From contig JAFIEY010000058.1 of the NCBI GenBank assembly GCA_020832345.1, positions 1 to 43,284 of the forward strand: a DNA stretch of 43,284 bases, in the 5' to 3' direction. Shown piece after piece: positions 8,158 to 16,962 of this stretch. The notes beneath the pieces are model-generated. The model did no database searches. It saw only the letters and a program-made list of their open reading frames with translations, and was not told the DNA's origin. The translations under genes were made by a program, and so were the position numbers. This DNA is from Cryomorphaceae bacterium. GTDB taxonomy: Bacteria > Bacteroidota > Bacteroidia > Flavobacteriales > Schleiferiaceae. The first letter of the stretch is position 1, and every line of letters starts with the position of its first letter.

Positions 8158-9338
8158 AGCCGCCATGCAATCCCTAATTCGGTGTATCTTGCTTTGGCCA
8201 TGTGGGTTAGCATGCTCAAATTGAGCATCAACTTGTCCGTCATTCTGTAGCGAAAACCCAGCCGATTAAAAATATATGCTTGGTTAAACGTCATCCGGTG
8301 GATAAAAGGGCCATCTTCGGGCACATAAACTATGGAGGAAGTCATTTCGCGATAATGGCCATAAAAATAGGCGCCTATGTGTAAAAACGCCGAAAACCGT
8401 TGAAAGACCCACTCATTGTTTATATATAGTCCACCGGTAAGCAATTCATTCCAACGATAAGATTGGTGGGTGCCATCGCCCCAATAATTTGCCCAACGCT
8501 CATACACCTTTTCGTGGGCTTCGTAAAAAATATTTAATCCTAGGCCCAAGCGATAATTTGGCGCCATTCGCCGATTGACTTCCACATAGCTGTTTGCCAA
8601 AAAATCATAAGGTCGATCTACTAAATATTGCCTTGCACTTCCGTTAAATCCCAACAACACTTCATATTTTTGGTATGGCCCACTTCGCGTAACTGAAGTC
8701 CCAGGTTTGGTATGTTTTTGATTATATCCCAAATGTAAGCCGAGAAAGTTCATACCACTATTGGGGAATTTTGTCCCGGCATTTGAAAAGTGAAAAAAAG
8801 TCAGTCCGAGGGCAAGCTCTCTATTTTCATTAAGATGATATGCAAAGCCGGTTCTAAAGTCAAAGTAAACATTTACATGAGAACTGATTGCGTCTTGTCT
8901 GGGATTTTCCACCGGATCGTAAACCTTGGTGAGATATCCCAATCCGAATCCAACTTGATAATAACACCGCCATTTATTTCTCGTCAAAAAATCATTTCCC
9001 ACCCATGGCCAAACCGAATGACCTCTACCCATGGCCGGGTCGGGCAGGTGAAAATAAATATATCGAACACCGTAACGCGGAAGAAAATTGTCGGTCTGCC
9101 AAACCTTTGTACCATCGGAATTTTTAGAAAGCCCAACATCCAGCCACAAAAACAAATCGCGATCGAAATTCATATCGGATTTATGGGGTGTAAAAACGCC
9201 GGAACCCAGTCCGAAATCCGGCTTCCAATCTCGCAAAAACTGTGAATTTGCCGTAGAAGCCGTCAAAAAAAACAACCCCAGAAAAATGATGTTTGAAATA
9301 CCTTGGGTGTATCCGGGCATCCGTTTCGCTTTACTCAT
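8154..9338 (-). CDS. outer-membrane barrel, PagL-like acyloxyacyl hydrolase/lipid A deacylase family
   Basis: 394 residues from the ATG at 9336-9338; the longer frame to 9395 would overlap purL. A signal peptide (IIFLGLFFLTASTANSQ) is followed by alternating beta strands of an outer-membrane barrel ending in an aromatic-rich C-terminus. The motif FFHFSNAGTKFPNSGMNFLG matches the catalytic His-x-Ser region of the PagL/acyloxyacyl hydrolase family, which removes an acyl chain from lipid A. The barrel is larger than PagL itself (about 150-190 residues), so the second half is an added barrel region or a different barrel type. It is divergent from purL with only 44 bases between start codons. Activity is inferred from one motif. 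Confidence 0.7.
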   Translation of the reverse strand: MSKAKRMPGYTQGISNIIFLGLFFLTASTANSQFLRDWKPDFGLGSGVFTPHKSDMNFDRDLFLWLDVGLSKNSDGTKVWQTDNFLPRYGVRYIYFHLPDPAMGRGHSVWPWVGNDFLTRNKWRCYYQVGFGLGYLTKVYDPVENPRQDAISSHVNVYFDFRTGFAYHLNENRELALGLTFFHFSNAGTKFPNSGMNFLGLHLGYNQKHTKPGTSVTRSGPYQKYEVLLGFNGSARQYLVDRPYDFLANSYVEVNRRMAPNYRLGLGLNIFYEAHEKVYERWANYWGDGTHQSYRWNELLTGGLYINNEWVFQRFSAFLHIGAYFYGHYREMTSSIVYVPEDGPFIHRMTFNQAYIFNRLGFRYRMTDKLMLNLSMLTHMAKARYTELGIAWRL

Positions 9339-9355
9339 TCTTTGTAGTACCTTTG
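9324..9355 (+). promoter_or_regulatory. Bacteroidota-type promoter of purL
   Basis: TACCTTTG at 9348-9355 fits the -7 box TAnnTTTG exactly; a weak -33 like TTTC lies at 9324-9327, 20 bases upstream. Transcription would start near 9360, giving a leader of about 20 bases before the ATG at 9383. No purine riboswitch is visible in this short leader. Confidence 0.5.
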
Positions 9356-9382
9356 CAGCGCATTTAGAAAGCAAATTTACAC

Positions 9383-11617
9383 ATGAACACCACATATCCC
9401 ACCGTCAACTTTGACGCTGCAAAAGAACTGGGTCTCAATGAAGAAGAGTTCCTAAAGATCCATGAAATTCTGGGTCGCGAACCCAATTTTACCGAACTTT
9501 GCATGTACTCCGCCATGTGGAGTGAGCATTGCTCATACAAAAATTCAATCATTTGGCTCAAAACCTTACCCAAAGACGGCCCACACATGTTGGTAAAAGC
9601 CGGGGAGGAAAACGCAGGTTTGGTTGATATTGGCGAGGGACTGGCATGTGCCTTTAAAATTGAATCCCACAACCACCCCTCTGCACTAGAGCCTTATCAA
9701 GGCGCAGCCACCGGTGTTGGCGGCATCAATCGGGATATTTTCACCATGGGTGCTCGCCCCATTGCCCAACTCAACTCCTTGCGGTTTGGAAACCCAAAAG
9801 AAGCACGAACCAAATGGCTACTTAAAGGTGTGGTTAAGGGCATAGGCGATTACGGAAATGCCTTTGGTGTGCCCATTGTGGGCGGCGAGGTTTACTTCGA
9901 TGAATGTTATCACCAAAACCCATTGGTCAACGCATTTTCCGCAGGCATTATGGAAGTGGGCAACATGATTAGCGCTACCTCCAAAGGCCCCGGAAATCCC
10001 GTTTACATCGTGGGTTCAGCAACCGGAAAAGATGGAATACACGGCGCATCCTTTGCTTCAAAAGACCTGAGTGAAGATTCTGCCAACGACATTCCCGCCG
10101 TTCAGGTCGGAGATCCTTTTCAAGAAAAACTCCTTTTGGAGGCCACACTCGAACTCGCACAAAGCGGTATCATCGTAGGTATGCAAGACATGGGTGCCGC
10201 AGGAATTATTTGCTCTACCGCAGAAATGAGTGCTGCCGGAAAATGTGGAATGGACATTCAACTCGACAAAGTGCCACTTCGTCAAGATCAAATGGAGCCG
10301 TGGGAAATCCTCCTTTCCGAATCACAGGAACGCATGCTTGTGGTGGTTCAAAAGGGTAAAGAAAAAGAAATGAAAGCCATTTTCGACAAATGGGATCTCA
10401 ATTGCGCCCATATTGGAGAAGTAACAGAAGGTGATACCTTGCAGTTTTTCTGGAACGGTGAAAAAATTGCCCACGCGCCTGCCGAATCACTGGTGCTGGG
10501 CGGTGGCGCTCCCATTTATTATCGCGAATACCGCAAGGCTGCCTATTACGATCAGTTACAAAACTTCGACATCAGCGAGGTTGAAGAGCCGAAAGACCTC
10601 CGCAAAGTGGCAACTTTTATGATAGGCCTTCCCAATATTGCTTCCCGTAAATTCATCATCGAACAATACGATAGCATGGTGGGCACAGTCAACATGAGCA
10701 CCAACAACCCCACGGATGCTGCGGTAGTGAACATCAAAGGAACCAATCGGGCACTTGCCATGACCGTGGACTGCAATTCACGATATGTATTTGCCGATCC
10801 GGAAGTAGGCACCATGATTGCGGTGAGTGAAGCCGCTCGGAATATCGTATGCTCGGGCGGATTACCTTCAGCGGTTACCAACTGTCTCAACTTCGGAAAC
10901 CCATACAACAAGGAGGTTTACTGGCAATTTGTATCTGCCATCAAAGGAATGAGTGCCGCTTGTGAAATGTTTAAAACCCCGGTTACCGGAGGGAATGTGA
11001 GCTTTTACAATCAAACCGTGCTCAAAGAAAAAACCGAACCGGTATTCCCCACGCCAACCATCGGTATGATTGGAATAATTGAGGACAAAAAATTCATCAC
11101 CACCATTCCGTTTAAGGAAAAAGGCGATTTAATTTTCTTGCTCGGTCAGGTTCGGGAGGACATCAACTCTTCGCAGTACTTAGTGCACTACCACGGAATT
11201 GAAAACTCGCCTGTCCCCACCTTTAGTTTAGAAGCAGAAAATGCCCTACAAGAGCAATTGAAAATGACCATTCGCGCCGGGTTGATAAAATCGGCGCACG
11301 ACGTTTCCGAAGGCGGTTTATTTTGTTGTTTAATGGAAAAATCCATGCCTTCGGGTATGGGATTCGACATTACCATTCCCGCAGAAATTCGTCCCGATGC
11401 CTACCTCTTCGGAGAAGGACAAAGCCGGGTGATTGTGACCGTGAAGCAAGAAGACGAAGCCGACTTTATCGACAATATGATGCTCAACGGTGTCGCCTTT
11501 GACCTATTGGGTCATGTTACCAAGGGTAGCATTCGCGTTGACGATGAAGATTGGGGAGACGTATCGGAATACAAAGCGATTTACGATACCGCATTAGAGA
11601 ACATCATCAATACGTAA
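9383..11617 (+). CDS. purL: phosphoribosylformylglycinamidine synthase subunit PurL (small type)
   Basis: Purine biosynthesis step four: ATP-dependent conversion of FGAR to FGAM, cytosolic. 744 residues is the length of the small PurL used with separate PurQ (glutaminase) and PurS; these are not in the window. Motifs run in the family order: [54 protein letters not shown] with [25 protein letters not shown], the glycine-rich [29 protein letters not shown], the second-half [25 protein letters not shown], and AHDVSEGGL. No lesion is visible. A Bacteroidota promoter lies just upstream and a tiny membrane ORF seven bases after the stop. Confidence 0.97.
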   Translation: MNTTYPTVNFDAAKELGLNEEEFLKIHEILGREPNFTELCMYSAMWSEHCSYKNSIIWLKTLPKDGPHMLVKAGEENAGLVDIGEGLACAFKIESHNHPSALEPYQGAATGVGGINRDIFTMGARPIAQLNSLRFGNPKEARTKWLLKGVVKGIGDYGNAFGVPIVGGEVYFDECYHQNPLVNAFSAGIMEVGNMISATSKGPGNPVYIVGSATGKDGIHGASFASKDLSEDSANDIPAVQVGDPFQEKLLLEATLELAQSGIIVGMQDMGAAGIICSTAEMSAAGKCGMDIQLDKVPLRQDQMEPWEILLSESQERMLVVVQKGKEKEMKAIFDKWDLNCAHIGEVTEGDTLQFFWNGEKIAHAPAESLVLGGGAPIYYREYRKAAYYDQLQNFDISEVEEPKDLRKVATFMIGLPNIASRKFIIEQYDSMVGTVNMSTNNPTDAAVVNIKGTNRALAMTVDCNSRYVFADPEVGTMIAVSEAARNIVCSGGLPSAVTNCLNFGNPYNKEVYWQFVSAIKGMSAACEMFKTPVTGGNVSFYNQTVLKEKTEPVFPTPTIGMIGIIEDKKFITTIPFKEKGDLIFLLGQVREDINSSQYLVHYHGIENSPVPTFSLEAENALQEQLKMTIRAGLIKSAHDVSEGGLFCCLMEKSMPSGMGFDITIPAEIRPDAYLFGEGQSRVIVTVKQEDEADFIDNMMLNGVAFDLLGHVTKGSIRVDDEDWGDVSEYKAIYDTALENIINT

Positions 11618-11623
11618 TCCAAT

Positions 11624-11698
11624 ATGATTCAAATTGTAGCCCTGATTTGTTTAACCATAATTGTTTTGGCTGTACTTCGTCGCAACAAAAACTTTTAG
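11624..11698 (+). CDS. possible 24-residue single-helix membrane peptide downstream of purL
   Basis: An ATG six bases after the purL stop opens a frame for a peptide that is one hydrophobic helix (IVALICLTIIVLAVL) followed by RRNKNF, the usual layout of tiny inner-membrane proteins with the basic end in the cytoplasm. It would be read from the purL message. It could be chance, but a 15-residue hydrophobic run followed by positive charges in so short a frame is suggestive. No family recognised. Confidence 0.35.
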   Translation: MIQIVALICLTIIVLAVLRRNKNF

Positions 11699-11754
11699 AT
11701 AGTCTTTGCAAGAAAACGTCACATACCTCGTTTTTTAATCAAAGACTTAAAAAA

Positions 11755-11892
11755 TGAATCCACTCTAAAAAGGATGATTTCAATCAAAATCGAGGGGATT
11801 TTTTAACCATAGATAACTAGCTGTTAGTGAGGATTCAAAAATCTAACGAAAAGGAAGATTTTGGCAGAAAGGGACTTTTTGGAGCAGACTCA
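11755..11892 (-). mobile_element. palindromic miniature element, long form (copy 3)
   Basis: About 138 bp, in the opposite orientation to copy 2 (it begins TGAATCCACTCTAAAAAG and ends CTTTTTGGAGCAGACTC at 11891). The flanks are AAAAA on both sides (11750-11754 and 11892-11896), consistent with a 5-bp target duplication. It lies between the purL/small ORF transcript and the rnpB promoter, about 90 bases upstream of the latter's -33 region. Confidence 0.88.
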
Positions 11893-11983
11893 AAAATTTA
11901 ACTTCACGCAAATCCTAGCTAAAGCATCTTGTGTTCCAAAATCCTTTGGAGGCGGCGCAAACAATTTGGGTTGTAATCTAAGG

Positions 11984-12018
11984 ATTGGTTATCGCAGTTG
12001 AATTTGTTCGTAATTTTG
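11984..12018 (+). promoter_or_regulatory. promoter of the RNase P RNA gene
   Basis: TAATTTTG at 12011-12018 is an exact match to the Bacteroidota -7 box TAnnTTTG. A TTG-containing -33 candidate, ATTGG, lies at 11984-11988. The box ends four bases before the first paired base of the RNA (12023), the expected distance to the transcription start. Confidence 0.6.
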
Positions 12019-12022
12019 CACC

Positions 12023-12373
12023 ATCGACCGGCCGACTTGTCGCTCCTTCGGGGGAGGAAAGTCCGGACAGCACAGAGCAGCATACCCTGTGAAAACGGGG
12101 GCATCCAATGCCATATCGTTGGATGACAGAAAGTGCCGCAGAAAACAAACCGCCAACGTTGGATTCGTCCGACACGGTAAGGGTGAAAAGGTGGGGTAAG
12201 AGCCCACCGCCTCAATGGCAACATAGAGGGCAGGGAAAACCTTATGCGCTGCAAGGCCAAATAAGTGTGTGATTCGGAGTTGCTCGCTCCGGTTTTTTCG
12301 AAAATGCGCACACGGGTAGGCTGCTTAGATAAATGACAGGCCGAAACAGAATCCGGCTTATGAGCCGGTCGAT
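12023..12373 (+). ncRNA. rnpB: RNase P RNA, bacterial class A
   Basis: Catalytic RNA that removes 5' leaders from pre-tRNA. The conserved 5' core GGAGGAAAGTCCGGAC lies at 12052-12067, followed by CAGAGCAG; the later conserved parts GGGTAAGAGCCCACCG-like (about 12194) and the 3' ACAGAATCCGGCTTA (12345-12360) are present in order. The ends pair perfectly: ATCGACCGGC at 12023-12032 with GCCGGTCGAT at 12364-12373 (helix P1), which fixes both ends; a T-rich stretch follows. Length 351 fits the type. Several ORFs can be drawn through it, but none is real. Confidence 0.96.
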
Positions 12374-12386
12374 TATTTTTATTGCT

Positions 12387-12572
12387 ATGGCAACAAAAAA
12401 ACGCGGAATTTCATATTACCGCACAGTATTAAAAGAAGAAGGTTGGAAGGGACTGATTAAAAAATTAGGTCCCAAAGCAGCTATTTTGCTTTTTCTTTTC
12501 TTTTTGGGAAAAGGAATCGTTTGGCTATTCATTTTTTATGGTGGCTTCGAGCTAATCAAAAAAACCTTCTGA
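12387..12572 (+). CDS. small membrane protein
   Basis: 61 residues from the ATG at 12387; the longer frame from 12333 would start inside the RNase P RNA. An amphipathic basic N-terminus (TKKRGISYYRTVLKEEGWKG, KLGPKAA) is followed by a single strong hydrophobic stretch (ILLFLFFLGKGIVWLFIFYG) and a short tail. Small proteins of this layout are common in Bacteroidota; role unknown. It lies 20 bases before the hydrolase gene on the same strand, so the two are probably co-transcribed. Confidence 0.65.
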   Translation: MATKKRGISYYRTVLKEEGWKGLIKKLGPKAAILLFLFFLGKGIVWLFIFYGGFELIKKTF

Positions 12573-12592
12573 TAACAACCCCATAATCTATT

Positions 12593-13858
12593 ATGCAATC
12601 CAAAACGAAAAAAAAGTTTGATCTTAAACCGCCTTTGATTCTTCGATTAACACTCAAATTTTTAGAAACGGTATATCCGCCCCAAGCGCTGAAATTAGCC
12701 CTTAAGCTATTTTTCACACCCCTGCCTTTTCCACGTCCAGAACGGGAAAAAAAGTCCTTTGAGCAGGGTGAACAACAAAAGCTGATGGTCGGAAAAAAAC
12801 AAATTTCCGTTTATACCTGGGGGAAAAGTGATAAGAAAATTTTACTGGTTCATGGCTGGTCCGGACGGGCCACTCAGTTTTTCAAAATCAAAAACTACCT
12901 CCTCTCAAGAGGTTTTCAGGTCATCGCATTTGACGCGCCCGCACACGGGGAAAACAAAGACCACCGACAAACGCACATGTTGGAGTTTGTCGAATCCATA
13001 GAACGGGTGAATATGACCTACGGACCTTTCTTTGGCGCCATTGGTCATTCCCTTGGCGGATTGGCCATTCTCAATGCCTACAACAAAGGTTTTAAAGTCC
13101 AAAAAATCGCTATGGTGGCCAGTCCCAACTCCATCGGCAACATCATCGGTGAATTTTGCCGTAGAATTCGGGTGGGCGCAAAAACGGAAAAAGGACTCAT
13201 CGCCCACCTCATTGCCCGCTACCAGGTTCCCCTCGAAGCTTTTTCGGGAAATGAACAAGTAAAAACCGTATCTGCTCAGGGACTCATTGTACACGATGTA
13301 CACGACGATGATGTCTCCATCGAAGAGAGTAGAAATCTCCACGCCGTTTGGAAGGGATCCAAAATGATTACCACTAAACGATTGGGGCACCGCAGCATTT
13401 TAATGAATAAAAATACGGTAGCCTCTATTGCAGATTTTTTCGGGAAACGCACGCATAAACCCAAAGGCAAACCTGCCAAACCCAAACAGGCGCCCAATAG
13501 CCAAAGCGGGGAAAAAACCAATCGTCCCCCTCGCAAAAAAACGACGCCCCAGGCTTCAACCAATCCAAGACCGGAAAACGAAAAGAAGGCAGGCAAAACA
13601 AATAACCCACGGGGAAAAGGTTCCGCACCTCAAAAGAGAAAAAACGACACGGCCAAACCTAAACCCCAACCTGCCGGTACAGAAAAACAAGACAAACCAA
13701 GCCGCACAGAAAAGTCCAGAAACCCATCCCGGCCACCAGGAAATACCCAGAGAAGGCCGCAAACCAAGGCAAAGGAAAATTTGGGAAATCGTGAAAAACC
13801 TGCCGCCCCTAAAAAACCCACGCCGAAGAAAGAAAGCGAAAAGGATGGGGAACAATAG
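12593..13858 (+). CDS. alpha/beta hydrolase with long basic disordered C-terminal tail
   Basis: Residues about 60-285 are an alpha/beta-hydrolase fold: LLVHGWSGRATQF (oxyanion region), FDAPAHGEN, nucleophile elbow IGHSLGGLA (Ser in GHSLG), a candidate acid in IVHDVHDDDV, and the catalytic His in RLGHRSIL. So a serine hydrolase of unknown substrate, probably cytosolic as no signal peptide is seen. From about residue 288 to 421 the chain changes to a low-complexity tail of Lys, Arg, Pro, Asn, Gln and Thr with no hydrophobic core; tail-less hydrolases of this family are about 280 residues, so it is an addition of about 130 residues. It may bind RNA, DNA or another polyanion (inference). Three spurious overlapping frames are produced by this biased DNA. 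Confidence 0.85.
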   Translation: MQSKTKKKFDLKPPLILRLTLKFLETVYPPQALKLALKLFFTPLPFPRPEREKKSFEQGEQQKLMVGKKQISVYTWGKSDKKILLVHGWSGRATQFFKIKNYLLSRGFQVIAFDAPAHGENKDHRQTHMLEFVESIERVNMTYGPFFGAIGHSLGGLAILNAYNKGFKVQKIAMVASPNSIGNIIGEFCRRIRVGAKTEKGLIAHLIARYQVPLEAFSGNEQVKTVSAQGLIVHDVHDDDVSIEESRNLHAVWKGSKMITTKRLGHRSILMNKNTVASIADFFGKRTHKPKGKPAKPKQAPNSQSGEKTNRPPRKKTTPQASTNPRPENEKKAGKTNNPRGKGSAPQKRKNDTAKPKPQPAGTEKQDKPSRTEKSRNPSRPPGNTQRRPQTKAKENLGNREKPAAPKKPTPKKESEKDGEQ

Positions 13859-13896
13859 AACAATTTTAAGGTTATTATTTGAGTGTAAAATTAATC

Positions 13897-14382
13897 ATGA
13901 TGCAATTGCCTAGGTTCACTGTAATTTTTCTCATCCTACCATGGATGGCTTTTTGCCAACAAACCCCAAAATCACCGGCCATGAATGAACAAAAATTTCC
14001 CATAGAAAAGGAAGAGGGTGAATGGAAACAAATCCTCGATAGCGATCAGTATCGCGTGCTCCGCCAAAAAGGCACCGAAGCACCCCACACCAGCAGATAC
14101 AATATGCACTTCGAAGATGGCATTTACCACTGTGTGGGTTGTAATGCGCCCTTATTTGCCGGAGAAAACAAATTTGACGCCCATTGTGGCTGGCCGAGTT
14201 TTGACCAACCGGTTTCTGATACTGCCGTAGTTGAAATCCCCGACAATAGCCACGGAATGAGGCGAACTGAAGTGGTGTGTGGAAATTGCGGCGGGCATTT
14301 GGGTCATGTTTTTCCCGATGGCCCAAGGGAGACGACCGGAATGAGGTATTGTATTAATGGTGTCATCCTAGACTTCAAGTAG
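13897..14382 (+). CDS. msrB: peptide-methionine (R)-S-oxide reductase, exported
   Basis: Repairs methionine-R-sulfoxide in proteins. The MsrB domain fills about residues 30-161: WKQILDSDQYRVLRQKGTEAP, the zinc pairs CVGC and CGNC, AHCGWPSFDQP, EVVCGNCGGHLGHVFPDGP and the catalytic GMRYCINGVILDF with the active-site Cys in RYC. The N-terminus (PRFTVIFLILPWMAFCQQ) is a hydrophobic signal, so the enzyme acts outside the cytoplasm. The ATG at 13897 (or 13900) is chosen over an upstream TTG. It lies 38 bases after the hydrolase gene on the same strand. Confidence 0.93.
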   Translation: MMQLPRFTVIFLILPWMAFCQQTPKSPAMNEQKFPIEKEEGEWKQILDSDQYRVLRQKGTEAPHTSRYNMHFEDGIYHCVGCNAPLFAGENKFDAHCGWPSFDQPVSDTAVVEIPDNSHGMRRTEVVCGNCGGHLGHVFPDGPRETTGMRYCINGVILDFK

Positions 14383-14390
14383 TACTTTTG
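14383..14390 (+). promoter_or_regulatory. candidate -7 box upstream of the acyl-CoA reductase gene
   Basis: TACTTTTG fits TAnnTTTG and overlaps the end of msrB. No good -33 box is at the right distance. If used, transcription starts near 14396, which supports the ATG at 14426 as the start of the reductase rather than the GTG at 14390. Confidence 0.3.
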
Positions 14391-14425
14391 TGGCCGCTAA
14401 AGGTACCAACACAGAAGTTTTTCTC

Positions 14426-15448
14426 ATGTCTAAAAATCCAGCCATACCGGCCATTCACGCTTTTGGAAAAGCACTTGGTGAAATCGCAAACAATCAAACG
14501 TTTACGGTGGAACCCAACCTGCAGGAAAAAATTGCGATTGTCGCATCAAACGGCGAACACGTCAATCCTTGGTTTACAGAAGAAAATGTGCATTTTGCCA
14601 TGCGCCATTGGTCGGGGATCCTTCAACCTGAGGAACTTCAACAATGGTTAGGTAATTATAAGCCGGTGAGCAGTCCCAAAAAAATCGGGCTTATTACGGC
14701 GGGGAATATTCCGCTGGTTGGGCTACACGACATTCTTTGTGTTTGGGCAGCCGGACATCACGCGCACATCAAACACGCCTCAGATGATCCCCTAACCCGG
14801 GAAATCATCCCTTTATTGCAATATATTGCCGGTGACGAGCAACGGTTTGTCCGTTTTGGCGAAATGCTGAAAAATGCCGATGCATATATCGCAACCGGAA
14901 GCAATAACTCTGCCCGCTACTTCGATTATTATTTTGGGAAATATCCCCACATCATTCGGAAAAACAGAAACTCGGTCGCGATAATAACCGGACGGGAAAC
15001 GGAGGCTGAAATGCAGGGTCTCGCCGAAGATATCTTTCTATACTTTGGCCAGGGTTGTCGCTCCGTTTCAAAGGTTTATATTCCTGAGGATTTCGATGTG
15101 CAAAACCTCTTTAAAGCCTTTTATGGGTATAAAGAAATTGGCAATCACCACCGATACGGCAACAATTACGACTACTACCGCACCATTTATATTATGAGTA
15201 GATTGCCCGTTTGGGACAATGGCTTTTTGATTCTCAAAGAAGATGAAGGACTCTCTTCGCCTGTGGCCGTATTGTTTTACGAGCGCTATAAAGACGAGGT
15301 AAATTTAAGGGCAAATCTCGCCAAACGCACCGATGATATTCAGTGTATTGTCAGCCAACAAGACCTTGCTTTTGGAACAACCCAAAAACCCGGACTTGCT
15401 GATTATGCAGACAATATAGACACCATGGCATTTTTGACAAACCTATAA
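14426..15448 (+). CDS. acyl-CoA reductase, LuxC-like family
   Basis: 340 residues. Family features: KKIGLITAGNIPLVGLHDIL, SDDPLTREIIPLLQYI, ATGSNNSARYFDYYFGKYPH, IRKNRNSVAI, DIFLYFGQGCRSVSKVYIP with the conserved Cys that forms the acyl thioester, and NNYDYYRTIYIM. LuxC proteins reduce activated fatty acyl groups with NADPH; the Bacteroidota members are annotated as acyl-CoA reductases but their physiological substrate is not known. A frame start at GTG 14390 exists; the ATG at 14426 is better placed. The stop is 10 bases before the D-2-hydroxyacid dehydrogenase, a pairing I recall from other Bacteroidota, so the two are likely one operon. Confidence 0.85.
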   Translation: MSKNPAIPAIHAFGKALGEIANNQTFTVEPNLQEKIAIVASNGEHVNPWFTEENVHFAMRHWSGILQPEELQQWLGNYKPVSSPKKIGLITAGNIPLVGLHDILCVWAAGHHAHIKHASDDPLTREIIPLLQYIAGDEQRFVRFGEMLKNADAYIATGSNNSARYFDYYFGKYPHIIRKNRNSVAIITGRETEAEMQGLAEDIFLYFGQGCRSVSKVYIPEDFDVQNLFKAFYGYKEIGNHHRYGNNYDYYRTIYIMSRLPVWDNGFLILKEDEGLSSPVAVLFYERYKDEVNLRANLAKRTDDIQCIVSQQDLAFGTTQKPGLADYADNIDTMAFLTNL

Positions 15449-15458
15449 GAACCTGAAA

Positions 15459-16415
15459 ATGTTAAATACCCCCACAGTTGGATTGGTGGACAGCCTTTTT
15501 CCCGGCTGTAGGGAAGCTTTGGAAAAAATAGGTTTTACCGTATATGATTTTGCACCATTAACCGAATCCTTGTGCCGGGAAAAAATCAAAGATGTCGATG
15601 CCATTGTGGTGCGCAGTCGATTTCCATTTGACGCAAAATTCATGGCACAAAACCAACATCTGAAATGCATCGCTCGTTGGGGCAGCGGCCTAGAAAACAT
15701 CGACTTGGAAGCCGCCAAAATGCACGGAATTAGGGTAGTCAATGCGCCGGAAGGAAACTGTCAGGCGGTGGGCGAGCACGCATTGCTACTATTGCTCAGT
15801 CTTTTGCGCAACATGCCCCGCATTGACCAGGAGGTTAGACAAGGGATATGGCTACGGGAGGCAAACCGTGGCACCGAATTGCGTGGAAAAACGGTGGGTA
15901 TTGTTGGTTATGGCAACACCGGAAGTGCCTTTGCTAGAATTTTAGGTGGGTTTAATGTAAAGGTATTGGCCTACGATAAATATCGGCGCGGTTTCTCCGA
16001 CGACCATATTCGCGAGGCAAAAATGGAGGAAATATACCGTCACTCGGATGTACTGAGTCTGCATTTACCACTAACCGTGGAAACAGAAAATTTTTTTAAT
16101 CGGGAAATGCTGAATGCCTTTAAAAAGCCAATATACTTTCTAAACACGGCAAGGGGATCATTGGTGGAAGGTGATACATTGCTGTACGGACTGGACACCG
16201 GAAAAATCATCGGTGCCGGATTGGACGTGTTGCCCTTTGAGAAACCGACATTCGAGCATTTGGCCGATCACCCCAAATTAAAATCTTTTATCCAACACCC
16301 CCGAATGGTTTTTAGTCCCCACATAGCAGGCTGGACGTACGAAGCCAACATCAAAACCGCGAAGATCATCAGTATGCGGATAGAAGAGGCGGTACTTGGG
16401 AAGGGGATTGGGTAA
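15459..16415 (+). CDS. D-2-hydroxyacid dehydrogenase (phosphoglycerate-dehydrogenase-like)
   Basis: 318 residues. NAD-binding Rossmann motif VGIVGYGNTGSAFARIL followed by an acidic residue (AYDK); catalytic Arg in CIARWGSGLENIDL, Asp/Glu region in GLDVLPFEKP, LNTARGSLVEGDTLL, and catalytic His in FSPHIAGWTYEA. Oxidises D-2-hydroxyacids with NAD; similarity to SerA suggests 3-phosphoglycerate, but the protein lacks SerA's C-terminal regulatory domain, so substrate is uncertain. It follows the acyl-CoA reductase gene by 10 bases. Confidence 0.9.
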   Translation: MLNTPTVGLVDSLFPGCREALEKIGFTVYDFAPLTESLCREKIKDVDAIVVRSRFPFDAKFMAQNQHLKCIARWGSGLENIDLEAAKMHGIRVVNAPEGNCQAVGEHALLLLLSLLRNMPRIDQEVRQGIWLREANRGTELRGKTVGIVGYGNTGSAFARILGGFNVKVLAYDKYRRGFSDDHIREAKMEEIYRHSDVLSLHLPLTVETENFFNREMLNAFKKPIYFLNTARGSLVEGDTLLYGLDTGKIIGAGLDVLPFEKPTFEHLADHPKLKSFIQHPRMVFSPHIAGWTYEANIKTAKIISMRIEEAVLGKGIG

Positions 16416-16447
16416 TCGGGCAACTGGTGGGTTGGGTTTGATTCACA

Positions 16448-16930
16448 TCAACCGCAGCATTTTTTGTATTTTTTTCCGCTACCGCAAATACAAGGTTCAT
16501 TTCTTCCCACCTTTATTTTAGGTGAAATTTTTGTTGCATTTAAATCAGGTAAAAAACGAACAAGTGGCATAGGATTGTAATCTGTACCTATTTCTAGGTG
16601 TCGTTTATTTATTGGAATTGCATTGAAATCAATTATTCCAGTAACCAAATATTTGAGGTTTTTATCTCCTCTAATGCCAAGTCTTACTGCTTTTTCAATT
16701 TTGTCAGAATCTAAAACAACAACCGGACATGATGGACAAAAATGACTATTCGTTAGATTGCTCATAAATTCAACTTCATCGGTATCAGATTTTGCGGTAA
16801 TATGCACGGTACATACCTCCTTTACCAATGGCAAATCACATTCCGGACATGATTTCAGCCCACATTCAATACTGAAATACCTTCTTCTCGGTTTTGATAA
16901 ATCAAATAGACTTTTAATTTTACCTTTCAT
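16448..16930 (-). CDS. SEC-C zinc-motif protein
   Basis: 160 residues. The C-terminus GRNEPCICGSGKKYKKCCG is a complete SEC-C motif (zinc knuckle also found at the end of SecA and in many stand-alone proteins). Near the N-terminus is a probable second zinc site: CPECDLPL with a later CPSC. The middle is not recognised. SEC-C proteins bind zinc and often act with nucleic acids or proteins; no more can be said. Confidence 0.8.
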   Translation of the reverse strand: MKGKIKSLFDLSKPRRRYFSIECGLKSCPECDLPLVKEVCTVHITAKSDTDEVEFMSNLTNSHFCPSCPVVVLDSDKIEKAVRLGIRGDKNLKYLVTGIIDFNAIPINKRHLEIGTDYNPMPLVRFLPDLNATKISPKIKVGRNEPCICGSGKKYKKCCG

Positions 16931-16962
16931 ATTGCTATACTTTTGTGTTAAACCTCAAAAAA

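Noticed and set aside
11919-12311. Several minus-strand frames of 60-130 codons across the region
   Set aside because: They lie over the RNase P RNA, whose conserved core and pairing ends explain the sequence.
12333-12386. Upstream extension of the small membrane protein
   Set aside because: It overlaps the 3' part of the RNase P RNA; the ATG at 12387 is the better start.
13276-13913. Long frames in other phases over the basic tail of the hydrolase
   Set aside because: They follow from the biased composition of the tail; none has a start region or motif of its own.
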